34,216 bases of DNA from a virus, in the IMG/VR virus record IMGVR_UViG_3300018933_000010, positions 1 through 34,216 of that record; one strand, written 5' to 3'. Below the pieces are notes generated by a model. It worked only from the letters and a program-made list of their open reading frames with translations. It ran no database searches and was not told where the DNA came from. Every line of letters begins with the position of its first letter. The first letter of the stretch is position 1. The position numbers were made by a program, and so were the translations under genes. Positions 21,930-29,101 of this stretch are shown piece by piece.

Positions 21930-23044
21930 GAGGTGGACTCCTTCCAGACCAGGGCCGTCAGGACGGCGCTGGCAACCTCGATTCCGCCGGCGCTCTGGTT
22001 GAGCAGCCGGACGCGCATGGAGCGGCCCGGGGCGAGCCGCTTGACCAGGGGCACCACGGCGTAGGCACCGCCCGCGCTGCCGATCACCTCGTGGATCGGG
22101 TGCAGCGTGCGCAGGGTGTTGCCCTCCCACTCACTCATGCGGACCTGCACGACGTCGCCGACCGGCAGGCCCACCAGGCGCAGGGACAGGGAGCCGGTGA
22201 ACCGGGCTGGGCCGACCAGGACCACCTCCCCGTTGGTGGTGTGGTGACCGGCCCCGTCAGCCCACTCCTCGGTGAACGCGATCTCGTCCCACAGGTCGGG
22301 GGCCAACTGGTACCCGTCGATCCCGACGTTGAGGTAGTACGGGCCAGTCATGGTGGTGGCCTCCTGGGGGATGCTCGCCTGCTGGGGGCTCCAGCTCGCC
22401 GGGTGCCGCAACCGCTCCGCGACGTCGGCCCGCAACTGGGCCATGGTGAACGCGAACCGGCCGCGCCGGCCGTAGCCCTCCACCGGGCCGCGAGGGTCGA
22501 CCTTGCCCTCCACGCTGGTCTCCAGGTGGCCGGCGACGCTCCCGGCCCCCCACCCGTGGTGGCGGCAGATGGCCGCGTTGCAGCGCACCCAGGTGTCGTA
22601 CTGGGCGCGCGTGTAAGTGTCCGTGCCGTTGCCGAGGTTCTCGACTTCCAGGCCGTAGAGGGCATCGTTGCCGTCCACCGTTCCGGACGCCTTGGACGGC
22701 GCGGGGATCGGCGTCTCGGCCACGATCGCGTCGAAGGCGTTGCGGGCGGCCAGGCTGGCGTGGTTGGCGCGCCCGTCCGCGACGAGGACCAGGCGGCCGT
22801 CCTTGGGCAGCAGCGCGTGCGCCAGGGGTGCGGGGACCGCCGAGCCCTGCCCCTGGAAGGCGATCATGGTGAGGGAGTCCCGCCCGGCGGTGTGGTGGTT
22901 GAGAACGCCGTGGACCGGCCCGAAGGTCTTGCCGGTCGCGGCGTCCCGGCCGCGGGTGGTCCAGCCCTCCAGCTCCCTGTAGGGCACGCCCTCGGCGCGC
23001 AGCGCGGCCCGCCACTGGGCCGGGGTCATCGGGGTGGTGCTCAT
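21926..23044 (-). CDS. endolysin, N-acetylmuramoyl-L-alanine amidase (372 aa)
   Basis: Residues about 40-215 form an Amidase_2/PGRP-type domain: VLNHHTAG (H50), HASLAARNAF, GLEVEN, and GHLETSVEGKVDPRG (H173, D183 as the third zinc ligand). It cleaves the lactyl-L-Ala bond of peptidoglycan. Residues about 245-372 are a beta-rich domain (LWDEIAFTEEWADGAGHHTTNG ... SLSLRLVGLPVGDVVQVRMSEWEGN) that looks like a jelly-roll/tail-fibre-type module instead of a LysM or SH3 wall-binding domain. Coupled to the tail genes upstream and to the holin downstream. No signal peptide. Confidence 0.9.
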   Translation of the reverse strand: MSTTPMTPAQWRAALRAEGVPYRELEGWTTRGRDAATGKTFGPVHGVLNHHTAGRDSLTMIAFQGQGSAVPAPLAHALLPKDGRLVLVADGRANHASLAARNAFDAIVAETPIPAPSKASGTVDGNDALYGLEVENLGNGTDTYTRAQYDTWVRCNAAICRHHGWGAGSVAGHLETSVEGKVDPRGPVEGYGRRGRFAFTMAQLRADVAERLRHPASWSPQQASIPQEATTMTGPYYLNVGIDGYQLAPDLWDEIAFTEEWADGAGHHTTNGEVVLVGPARFTGSLSLRLVGLPVGDVVQVRMSEWEGNTLRTLHPIHEVIGSAGGAYAVVPLVKRLAPGRSMRVRLLNQSAGGIEVASAVLTALVWKESTS

Positions 23045-23328
23045 TCCTGCACCTCCTGCGGGGTGTGGCCGCTCAGGCGCCGAGCGGTGGCCTCCGGGAT
23101 ACCGGCGGCCAGCAGCGCCTCGTAGTCCTCGGCGCGCTGGCTCTGCTCACTGGCACGGGTCGCGGCCTCGTCCGCCTGGCGCTGGGCCTCGATCTCGGCC
23201 AGCCGCGTCTGGTAGTCCTCTGCGGTGATGAGGGTGACGCCAGGCGGGTGGGTGACCTCCTCGACACCGACCACGGTCCGCACGCCGACCGACTCGTCGG
23301 GGTACTTGTAGTAGAACGTCTCTTCCAC
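23041..23328 (-). CDS. small tail-fibre partner protein 2 (95 aa)
   Basis: A short strand-rich start (FYYKYPDESVGVRTVVGVEEV) is followed by a charged helix (DEAATRASEQSQRAEDYEAL) and the ending LLAAGIPEATARRLSGH. This ending matches the partner encoded at 24096 (LLEVGLPDATARGLSGY), so the two are paralogues. Each follows a fibre gene of a paralogous pair, suggesting a chaperone or an add-on subunit for that fibre. ATGA overlap with the endolysin start. Confidence 0.75.
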   Translation of the reverse strand: MEETFYYKYPDESVGVRTVVGVEEVTHPPGVTLITAEDYQTRLAEIEAQRQADEAATRASEQSQRAEDYEALLAAGIPEATARRLSGHTPQEVQE

Positions 23329-23340
23329 GGTGGCCCCTCG

Positions 23341-24036
23341 TCAGGTGGTCGGGTTGGAAATCACCCAGGCGCGGAGCGTGGCCTGGATGCGGGTGTAGGT
23401 CGCGCCGCCGGCGCCGCGGCTCATGTTGATGTCCATCGTGTGCAGGCGTGTCTCGCCCGGGGCGAGCGTGAGGTTCGTCAGCTTGTTGACCTGCACGTGC
23501 TCGCGGCTGATGGTGCTGTTGCCGGTGTTGGCCAGGTGCACCATGTCGTCCGTGTCGATGCCCACCCCGCCCTCGGAGTTGGGCGGCAGGTTCAGGTCGG
23601 CGTCGACTTCCTGAAAAAGGATCACCATCGCGGTCCGGCAGGGGTCCGGGTTGACGATCGGCAGGTCCAGCGTCGCCACTACCTCTTCCGGCTGCGGCAC
23701 GAGCGGCGCGGCGGGGAAGGACCGGCCGAGGCTGTTCTGCTGGAACCTGGACCGTACGGGGGGCTCTCCACGCAGCACACCGGAGCTGTCGCAGTAGACG
23801 CCCGCCGCGGCGTCGTCCACGTCGCACGGGTAGGGCCAGACGCCGACCGCCACGGCCAGCGGAGTACCGGTACTGCCGTCGCCGGTGAGACCGCACGCCG
23901 TGGCGATCGCGGCGCCGCCCGTGCCGCCGGCGCTGATGATGTAGGGGTTGGAGGGGGAGCCGTTGCCGTCCACCGTGACGCCGGGGCCAGCGGTGACGGC
24001 GCAGGTGCACCGACGGCTGCATCCGCAGTTGGTCAA
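23341..24036 (-). CDS. minor tail/fibre protein 2, Cys-rich N-terminus (~231 aa)
   Basis: The N-terminus has a CxCxxxCxC motif (NCGCSRRCTCAV) followed by GPGVTVDGNGSPSNPYIIS, a strand pair typical of phage tail adhesins, then WPYPCDVDDAAAGVYCDSSG. The remainder is beta-rich with a late galectin-like segment (VQVNKLTNLTLAPGE). The same blocks occur in the same order in the protein encoded at 24473. Start TTG 24036 has GGGAG eight bases upstream; GTG 24045 would add three residues. It is preceded by the conserved 20-bp element. Probably part of the receptor-binding tail tip. Confidence 0.82.
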   Translation of the reverse strand: MTNCGCSRRCTCAVTAGPGVTVDGNGSPSNPYIISAGGTGGAAIATACGLTGDGSTGTPLAVAVGVWPYPCDVDDAAAGVYCDSSGVLRGEPPVRSRFQQNSLGRSFPAAPLVPQPEEVVATLDLPIVNPDPCRTAMVILFQEVDADLNLPPNSEGGVGIDTDDMVHLANTGNSTISREHVQVNKLTNLTLAPGETRLHTMDINMSRGAGGATYTRIQATLRAWVISNPTT

Positions 24037-24065
24037 GGAGATCACTCCCGAAATGGGGGTTCCTC

Positions 24066-24085
24066 GCCCGGACCTAAACCAGCGG
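24066..24085 (-). promoter_or_regulatory. conserved tail-region element, copy 1
   Basis: Minus strand CCGCTGGTTTAGGTCCGGGC, 20-29 nt before the start of the fibre gene at 24036/24045. Identical over 20 bp to the copy at 25342. It may be a phage late promoter element or an mRNA processing site. TAGACTC lies a short way upstream here and at the second copy. Confidence 0.65.
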
Positions 24086-24095
24086 CGTAAGGAGT

Positions 24096-24461
24096 CTAAC
24101 CGGCAGCTTGTTCGGTTGAGGGGCCGTCATAGCCGGACAGCCCGCGCGCGGTCGCGTCCGGCAGACCCACTTCCAGCAGGTCCTGGTACTGCTGGAGCCG
24201 CGCCGCCTCCTCCGCCGCCTGGATCTGTGCCAGGCGCGCCTCGTGGGCATCGTGCATCTGGCCGCGCAGCTCCTGGTATTGCTCCTGCGTCAGGGTGGTG
24301 GAGCCCTCCGGCAGCAGAGGCTCCGTACCGAACGCGGCAGTGATCTGGCCGATATGGCCGTCCGGGAACCGGACGTAGTACACGGTCGGTTCCGGTGCCG
24401 TATCTCCGCCGCCAGGCCACGGCCACGGCCACCCGGGCAGCTCGGGGAGAGGCTGGGACAT
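24096..24461 (-). CDS. small tail-fibre partner protein 1 (121 aa)
   Basis: A Pro/Trp/Gly-rich N-terminus (PGWPWPWPGGG), then strands (TVYYVRFPDGHIGQITAAFG), a coiled-coil helix (QYQELRGQMHDAHEARLAQIQAAEEAARLQQ) and the ending LLEVGLPDATARGLSGY shared with the paralogue at 23041. ATG 24461 has GAGGAG seven bases upstream; a GTG at 24476 overlaps the upstream stop but is less well placed. Likely a chaperone or tail-fibre attachment protein for the fibre encoded just upstream. Confidence 0.78.
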   Translation of the reverse strand: MSQPLPELPGWPWPWPGGGDTAPEPTVYYVRFPDGHIGQITAAFGTEPLLPEGSTTLTQEQYQELRGQMHDAHEARLAQIQAAEEAARLQQYQDLLEVGLPDATARGLSGYDGPSTEQAAG

Positions 24462-24472
24462 GGGCGTGCTCC

Positions 24473-25309
24473 TCACAGGCTGATCAGCAGGGTTCGCAGA
24501 ATGAAGTTGATGCTGTAGTAGTAGGCGCCGTTCAGGCCCCGGCCGCCGGTCGCGCTGAGCGTCACCGGGATCGTCGCCCCAGGGGCGAGCGCGGACGCTG
24601 ACGGCAGGACCTTGCAGCTCTGGGCGTGCACGCCCACCATCGAGGACGTGCCGGTGTTGCGCAGGTAGAACGTCTCATCGTTCTGCTGCCCCACGGCCGC
24701 CGCGCCACCGGCCGGCAGCACCATGTAGATGTCGACTTCCCGCTCCGTGATCACCCACGCTGGGCGGCACGGATCCGGATTGGTCACATTCACTGTGAAC
24801 GTGTCCAGCACGGTGTTCTGCGCCACCGGGATACCGATGTCGGGGTACTCCCGCAGTTCCGAGTAGGACGGGAAGGTGATCATCCCGCGCGGCTCGGAGC
24901 GCAACCGCCCCTGGCTGTCGCAGTACACGCCCCCGCCGAAGTCATCGACACTGCACGGGTACGGCCAGGCCACGGTGCTGGCCCGCAGGGGGGCGCTGGC
25001 GGTGCCGTCACCGGCCAGCCCGCACTGGGTGAGCACGGCGCCGCCGGCCGTGGGCACGACCAGCCCGCCGTCCGCACCGACTGACAGGTTGTTCCCGGCC
25101 TGCCCGGATACATGGGCGCTGATCTCGCCGGTGGCCTGGTCGACCAGGATGCCGTCCCCAGCGGACAGGCACGCGCGTACGTCCTCGCACGGCACTTCCG
25201 CGCTGATGACGTACGGGTTGGCCACCGACCCGGACCCGCTCACGTTAACGTTCGTCCCGGCCTCGACCGCGCAGTTGCACGCGCCGCCGGCGCATCCGCA
25301 CCTCGCCAC
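24473..25309 (-). CDS. minor tail/fibre protein 1, Cys-rich N-terminus (278 aa)
   Basis: Paralogue of the protein at 23341. It has the same CxC-x4-CxC start (RCGCAGGACNCAV), SGSGSVANPYVIS, CGLAGDGTASAPL, WPYPCSVDDFGGGVYCDSQG, VTNPDPCRPAWVI and LRNTGTSS. It contains an extra block (residues about 35-80, CEDVRACLSAGDGILVDQATGEISAHVSG) absent from the shorter copy. GTG 25309 is the start homologous to the other gene; GTG 25318 is also possible. Beta-rich tail-tip adhesin is the likely role. Confidence 0.82.
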   Translation of the reverse strand: MARCGCAGGACNCAVEAGTNVNVSGSGSVANPYVISAEVPCEDVRACLSAGDGILVDQATGEISAHVSGQAGNNLSVGADGGLVVPTAGGAVLTQCGLAGDGTASAPLRASTVAWPYPCSVDDFGGGVYCDSQGRLRSEPRGMITFPSYSELREYPDIGIPVAQNTVLDTFTVNVTNPDPCRPAWVITEREVDIYMVLPAGGAAAVGQQNDETFYLRNTGTSSMVGVHAQSCKVLPSASALAPGATIPVTLSATGGRGLNGAYYYSINFILRTLLISL

Positions 25310-25341
25310 TGGTCCCACCGTCCTCGGGGGTCGTGATCGGG

Positions 25342-25361
25342 GCCCGGACCTAAACCAGCGG
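25342..25361 (-). promoter_or_regulatory. conserved tail-region element, copy 2
   Basis: CCGCTGGTTTAGGTCCGGGC on the minus strand, identical to copy 1, 23-32 nt before the fibre-1 start. It sits at the left edge of the only sizeable gap in the tail genes (25310-25525). Confidence 0.65.
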
Positions 25362-25398
25362 CTCACTACCGAGTCTATCGACGCCCTTACCGGACATG

Positions 25399-25520
25399 GT
25401 CCGGACGTGTCCCCAGCGCTGTCCGGACAGCGCGCGGCCACGGTCACGGCCGAGCATGCCGGACACTGGCTCACCTGCGTGGACACTGTCCGGACGCAAG
25501 GAGTCCGGGGGTGTCCGGAC
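25399..25520. repeat. cluster of GTCCGGAC palindromes (right cluster)
   Basis: GTCCGGAC occurs at 25399-25406, 25421-25428, 25488-25495 and 25513-25520. The second is extended to the 18-bp perfect palindrome GCGCTGTCCGGACAGCGC (25416-25433). TGCCGGACACTG-type degenerate copies lie between. The stretch is non-coding on the minus strand and follows the glycine-rich tail gene. It could be an operator array, a terminator region, or sites for DNA modification or packaging. Confidence 0.6.
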
Positions 25521-25525
25521 AGGGG

Positions 25526-26248
25526 TCAGCCGTACAGCTCCACGATGACGATGCCGGGACGGCCCACGGTGCCGTTGACGCTGTCGCCGTCACGAGCAAT
25601 CGCGCCGGCCGCGCCGCCGCCGTAGCCGCGGCCGGGGCCGCCGGAGCCGGTGGAGGAGCGCTGCCAGCCACCGTGCCCCAGGTGAGAATCTCCGCCCTCG
25701 CCGCTCTGTCCCTCACCGCCGTTGATCCGGATGGCGCCGCCGCCCGGGCCACCGCCGATCACGAGGTCACCCACGCCCGTGCCGGGCCCTGCGGTGCCGG
25801 TGTGACAGGTGGGCGTGTTGCCGGACGCCATGATGGCCTGGCCGCCGTGGCCGCCCAGCGCGGTGCACAGACCACCGAAAGAGGAGTTCCCGCCGGGGCC
25901 CCCGCCTTCCGTCGGCGTGCCGGCCTCCCCGCCCTCCCCCACCACGATGGTCTCCGCAGCGCCGAGCGCAGACGCCTCGATCAGCCGCTCCGCGTAGCCG
26001 CCGCCTGAACCCCCCGGCTGCGCCGTGAGCATGCCCGCCCCCGCGCGAGCCCCGGCCGCGCCGCCGCCACCGGCCTGGACCTTGACGAGCACCCTCGCCA
26101 GCCACGGGTATGCAGCCCTCTCGAACGTGTAGCTGCCCGGGGTCTTGAAGTACAGGGTCTGCCGCAGGCCCTGCTGCCCCGGGATGAGCGTCAGCCGCCC
26201 GTCGTCGCCCACCTCGAAATACTCGTCGTCCACGCACACCGATGCCAT
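25526..26248 (-). CDS. glycine-rich tail protein (240 aa)
   Basis: The N-terminal ~90 residues (VDDEYFEVGDDGRLTLIPGQQGLRQTLYF ... YPWLARVLVKVQAGGGG) are followed by a Gly-rich domain (95-240; GGGSGGGYAERLIEASAL, GEGGEAGTPTEGGGPGGNSSF, GGAAGAIARDGDSVNGTVGRPGIVIVELYG). This is the polyglycine-sandwich style known from phage adhesins. The last strand (GIVIVELYG) ends the domain as in such proteins. ATG 26248 with GGGAG six bases upstream, itself preceded by copy 3 of the conserved element. Probable receptor-binding protein. Confidence 0.85.
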   Translation of the reverse strand: MASVCVDDEYFEVGDDGRLTLIPGQQGLRQTLYFKTPGSYTFERAAYPWLARVLVKVQAGGGGAAGARAGAGMLTAQPGGSGGGYAERLIEASALGAAETIVVGEGGEAGTPTEGGGPGGNSSFGGLCTALGGHGGQAIMASGNTPTCHTGTAGPGTGVGDLVIGGGPGGGAIRINGGEGQSGEGGDSHLGHGGWQRSSTGSGGPGRGYGGGAAGAIARDGDSVNGTVGRPGIVIVELYG

Positions 26249-26274
26249 GCTGAACTCCCGCCGTTGCGGTGCGT

Positions 26275-26294
26275 GTCCGGCCCTAAACCAGCGA
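26275..26294 (-). promoter_or_regulatory. conserved tail-region element, copy 3
   Basis: Minus strand TCGCTGGTTTAGGGCCGGAC, 26 nt before the glycine-rich protein start. It differs from copies 1 and 2 at a few flanking positions only; the core GCTGGTTTAGG is kept. Confidence 0.6.
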
Positions 26295-26310
26295 CTGACC
26301 AGCAGGGTAC

Positions 26311-26745
26311 CTAGCTGCCTCCCACGTCCTGGGCGCTCACGTGCACAGCCACCCCCGGCCCGGCCGGCTCCGCCACCCCACTGCCTCGCCGCCCCCGGGT
26401 ACGCCACACCCGCACGACCAGGCACCAGGTGGTGACCTCCTCCAGAGCGACCACCACGGTGCGCTCCTCGTCGCCGGGGTCCGGGTCGACGGCGACCGCC
26501 GAGACAGCCGGCACCGCCCCGTACGGGGCCGGGAACGTCCACCTGGCCCGCCCGTCCTCCCCCGTGGTCAGCACAGCGGCAGCAGGCCGTGCAGCCACGC
26601 GCACGGGCGTGGCAAGCAGCGCCTGGTCCTGCTCGGCGCGGGTCCGCCGTACAGCCACCCGGCGGGTGCGCTGGTCCAGGCTGGTCAGCACCGACCCCAG
26701 CGGGTTGCCCACGATCCGGCGGGCCGGTGATCCTCGCATCGCCAT
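26311..26745 (-). CDS. small minor tail protein (144 aa)
   Basis: An Arg-rich first third (SLDQRTRRVAVRRTRAEQDQ) precedes a beta domain (ARWTFPAPYGAVPAVSAVAVDPD; ERTVVVALEEVTTWCLVVRVWRT), which resembles the small lectin-like beta-sandwich domains used as tail-fibre modules. ATG 26745 forms a TGATG overlap with the upstream gene. It is the last gene of the coupled unit that starts with the tape measure. Confidence 0.72.
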   Translation of the reverse strand: MAMRGSPARRIVGNPLGSVLTSLDQRTRRVAVRRTRAEQDQALLATPVRVAARPAAAVLTTGEDGRARWTFPAPYGAVPAVSAVAVDPDPGDEERTVVVALEEVTTWCLVVRVWRTRGRRGSGVAEPAGPGVAVHVSAQDVGGS

Positions 26746-27785
26746 CAGGGGGTCTCCGCTCCGGTCGCCGCTACCTGCACCTGCACGCTCTCCCCGCCCG
26801 GGTTGTCCCCGTCCCCGCCCGTCTCGACGACTCTCAGCCCGGTGATCTTGAGGCGCTGCCGTACGGTGCGGCAGGTGCCCGCCGACGTGACGTCCAGGCA
26901 CCAGCCCGGCACGAGGGACGGCACGTCGATCGCGGCCAGGGGGCTGATGGTCACCTGCTGGGTGTCCACGACGACAGGGACCGGCAAACTCGCCCGCCGC
27001 CGCGCCCGAGCGGCCTCCGTCGCGCTGGCGTTGTCGGTGATCTCGGACATCTCTACGAACCGCTCGTGCAGTCCGTAGTAGGGATCCACACCCCCGTACT
27101 CGCCGATGGCGCCGCTCTCCTCGCTTCCGGCCACCACCCACCGGGACACCAGCGCCGCCCCGTCCTCCGCGACGTCCAGGCCCTCCGGCAGGTCCGCGTC
27201 CGACAGCCGCCCCACACTCACCAGGTGGTCCTCCGGAAGGAGCAGGATTTTGGAACCGATGGCGGTGAAGTCAATCCCGGCCTCCGCCAGTTGCGCCAGG
27301 TGATCGCCGGTCTGGCCGACGTTCCTGGTGTACGCGCGCGAGCCCGTGATCCCCGCTTTGCCCACCACCTCCACCGTGTGCCCGGGGTCATCCGGGGCGT
27401 AGCCGTCCTCGATCAGCCAGACGGCGACCTCGGCCAGGTCCACGCTGGTGAAGGTGCGGCTCTCGTGGATCACGCGCCGGTCCAGCCAGGCCAGCACGTC
27501 CTGGGCCTGGATCTCGACCTGACCCAGGGACCAGGAGATACCAGTGATCGGGCCGTCCCACACATACCGGTTGTCACGGAACACGACCAGCCGATGAGCC
27601 CAGGTGGACAGGCGTCCCAGGCGGTTACAGCAGTCACCGTCCGGGTTGATGACGGCGCGGGCGCTGCTCACCGCGTCCAGGGTTCGGGTCCACTCGACCT
27701 CTGTGAGCACGGACGCCGTGGCGACGACGGCGCCGCCGCGGTCGAGGATCTGCACGGCATGGGTGCCGCACCCCGCCACAGCCAT
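26745..27785 (-). CDS. minor tail protein, Gp37-like (346 aa)
   Basis: The opening (VEWTRTLDAVSSARAVINPDG, LSTWAHRLVVFRDNRYVWDGPITGISWSLGQVEIQAQDVLAWLDRR) follows the pattern of siphovirus tail-hub proteins such as the ReqiPepy6 Gp37-like family: a split beta domain in which a line saying what is imposed is followed by W-x-G-P-I. Two Cys pairs (GCG, DCC) are present. TAATG overlap with the upstream stop. In this gene order, after the tape measure and distal tail protein, it should form part of the tail tip. Confidence 0.8.
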   Translation of the reverse strand: MAVAGCGTHAVQILDRGGAVVATASVLTEVEWTRTLDAVSSARAVINPDGDCCNRLGRLSTWAHRLVVFRDNRYVWDGPITGISWSLGQVEIQAQDVLAWLDRRVIHESRTFTSVDLAEVAVWLIEDGYAPDDPGHTVEVVGKAGITGSRAYTRNVGQTGDHLAQLAEAGIDFTAIGSKILLLPEDHLVSVGRLSDADLPEGLDVAEDGAALVSRWVVAGSEESGAIGEYGGVDPYYGLHERFVEMSEITDNASATEAARARRRASLPVPVVVDTQQVTISPLAAIDVPSLVPGWCLDVTSAGTCRTVRQRLKITGLRVVETGGDGDNPGGESVQVQVAATGAETP

Positions 27786-29101
27786 TACCGCCCCCGCCCG
27801 GACACGTTGAGCGTCACCAGCGCGTCCAGCGCCGGGGGGTGCTCGATGTCCGATTCGATGCACACGCAGTACGTGGAGCACTCCAACGGCGTGTACGTCG
27901 GTGGCATGCCGTCCATGCCGTACACGTCCGGGCTGGACTCGCAGGTCCCGCCGCACTCCACCGTGGCGCGGGCCGTCTGGCCGTCCAGCGTCACCGCCCC
28001 GCCCGGCGGCACGTATGCAATGTGCCAGTAGTCCACCGGGGCGCAGCGGTTGAAGTCGGCCGTCTCCTCGCAAGTCATGCCGGGTTCGCCGCTCTCGTAG
28101 ATTGCGATGGTCAGGTTGCGCAGCTCACTGGACCCGGACCGTACGGTGACGACCGGCAGGTCGGTGCTCCAGTTCGGCCGGTCGGTGAGGTCCAGGGGGT
28201 AGCAGGCGCGCTCCGTCGCCAGGGGCAGGCAGAAGCACGTCGACAGCGGGGCGCCCGGCAGGGGCGGCGCCTCGGGCATACAGCGGCTGTCCGCGCACGC
28301 CGCCGCCGGGTCCACGCAGGTGGCGAACTTGCAGCCCCCCGGACATCCCTCGCCGGTGGGGTGCAGGCACCACTCCACGCAGTCCCCGTCCAGGTTCATG
28401 GGCGGGGTGACCTCCATGACCGGCATGAGGTCCGTCCACAGCCACGGCACCGTGGCGGTCATCACCCATTCCACGGTGAGGATGTCCGCGCCGGACTGGC
28501 ATCTGCCGGTGGTGCAGCCGGTCCCGGCCCGGGCCGTCACCCGCGGACCGTCCACGAGAGCCACGCGGCGCAGCGTCCGCCGGATCCTGGCGTTGAACTC
28601 CGCCGGCGTCAACCCGCCGCCGGGGCAACAGTCGTACACCACGAGACAGTCCCCGTCGCACTCCCCGGCCGCACAGCCCTGGAGCGCCTGGCCCAGGAAC
28701 TGGAGGCCGTACTGGACGCCGCAGCAGGTGGAGCCGAGCAGGATCGCGGTCACGGTGATGGTGCGCGGCAGCGCCCGGGCCGGGCCGATGGCGCCGCCGC
28801 CGGCGATCCCGCCCGTCACGGTGCGCTGCACCGGGTAGTCGTCCAGGCCCTGGACGTCCAGCACCATGATCCCGGCGAACTCCGTGGACTCCGGGACGTC
28901 CGGGTCGTACCAGGGCGCTGGATTGTCCTCGTCGTCCGGGGTCGTGTAGGGGAGCTGGTCCAGCACCTCGTGGGTGAAAGCCGGGCAGCCACACCCGGCG
29001 TGGGAGTCCAGCGGTGACCCCACCGTCTCCAGGTACTGCTGGAGGCGGGAGTGGTTCACGATCTCCACCCCGCCGTACTCCATGTACCACTCAGCCGTCA
29101 T
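27785..29101 (-). CDS. distal/minor tail protein, unusually Cys-rich (438 aa)
   Basis: It follows the tape measure with a TGATG overlap, the position of the distal tail protein. The N-terminal half contains EFAGIMVLDVQGLDDYPVQRTVTGG and LPRTITVTAILLGSTCCGVQYGLQFLGQ, typical of actinophage Dit-like proteins. I count 28 Cys in 438 residues, many as CxC, CC or CxxxC (GDCLVVYDCCPGGG; DCVEWCLHPTGEGCPGGC; STCFCLP). This many suggests metal sites or disulfides. The C-terminal half is a beta domain ending in STYCVCIES. Confidence 0.83.
   Translation of the reverse strand: MTAEWYMEYGGVEIVNHSRLQQYLETVGSPLDSHAGCGCPAFTHEVLDQLPYTTPDDEDNPAPWYDPDVPESTEFAGIMVLDVQGLDDYPVQRTVTGGIAGGGAIGPARALPRTITVTAILLGSTCCGVQYGLQFLGQALQGCAAGECDGDCLVVYDCCPGGGLTPAEFNARIRRTLRRVALVDGPRVTARAGTGCTTGRCQSGADILTVEWVMTATVPWLWTDLMPVMEVTPPMNLDGDCVEWCLHPTGEGCPGGCKFATCVDPAAACADSRCMPEAPPLPGAPLSTCFCLPLATERACYPLDLTDRPNWSTDLPVVTVRSGSSELRNLTIAIYESGEPGMTCEETADFNRCAPVDYWHIAYVPPGGAVTLDGQTARATVECGGTCESSPDVYGMDGMPPTYTPLECSTYCVCIESDIEHPPALDALVTLNVSGRGR

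Noticed and set aside
26589-28031. 480-residue plus-strand frame in the tail region
   Set aside because: It is antisense to the coupled tail genes at 26311-27785 and shows no ribosome site or recognisable domain.
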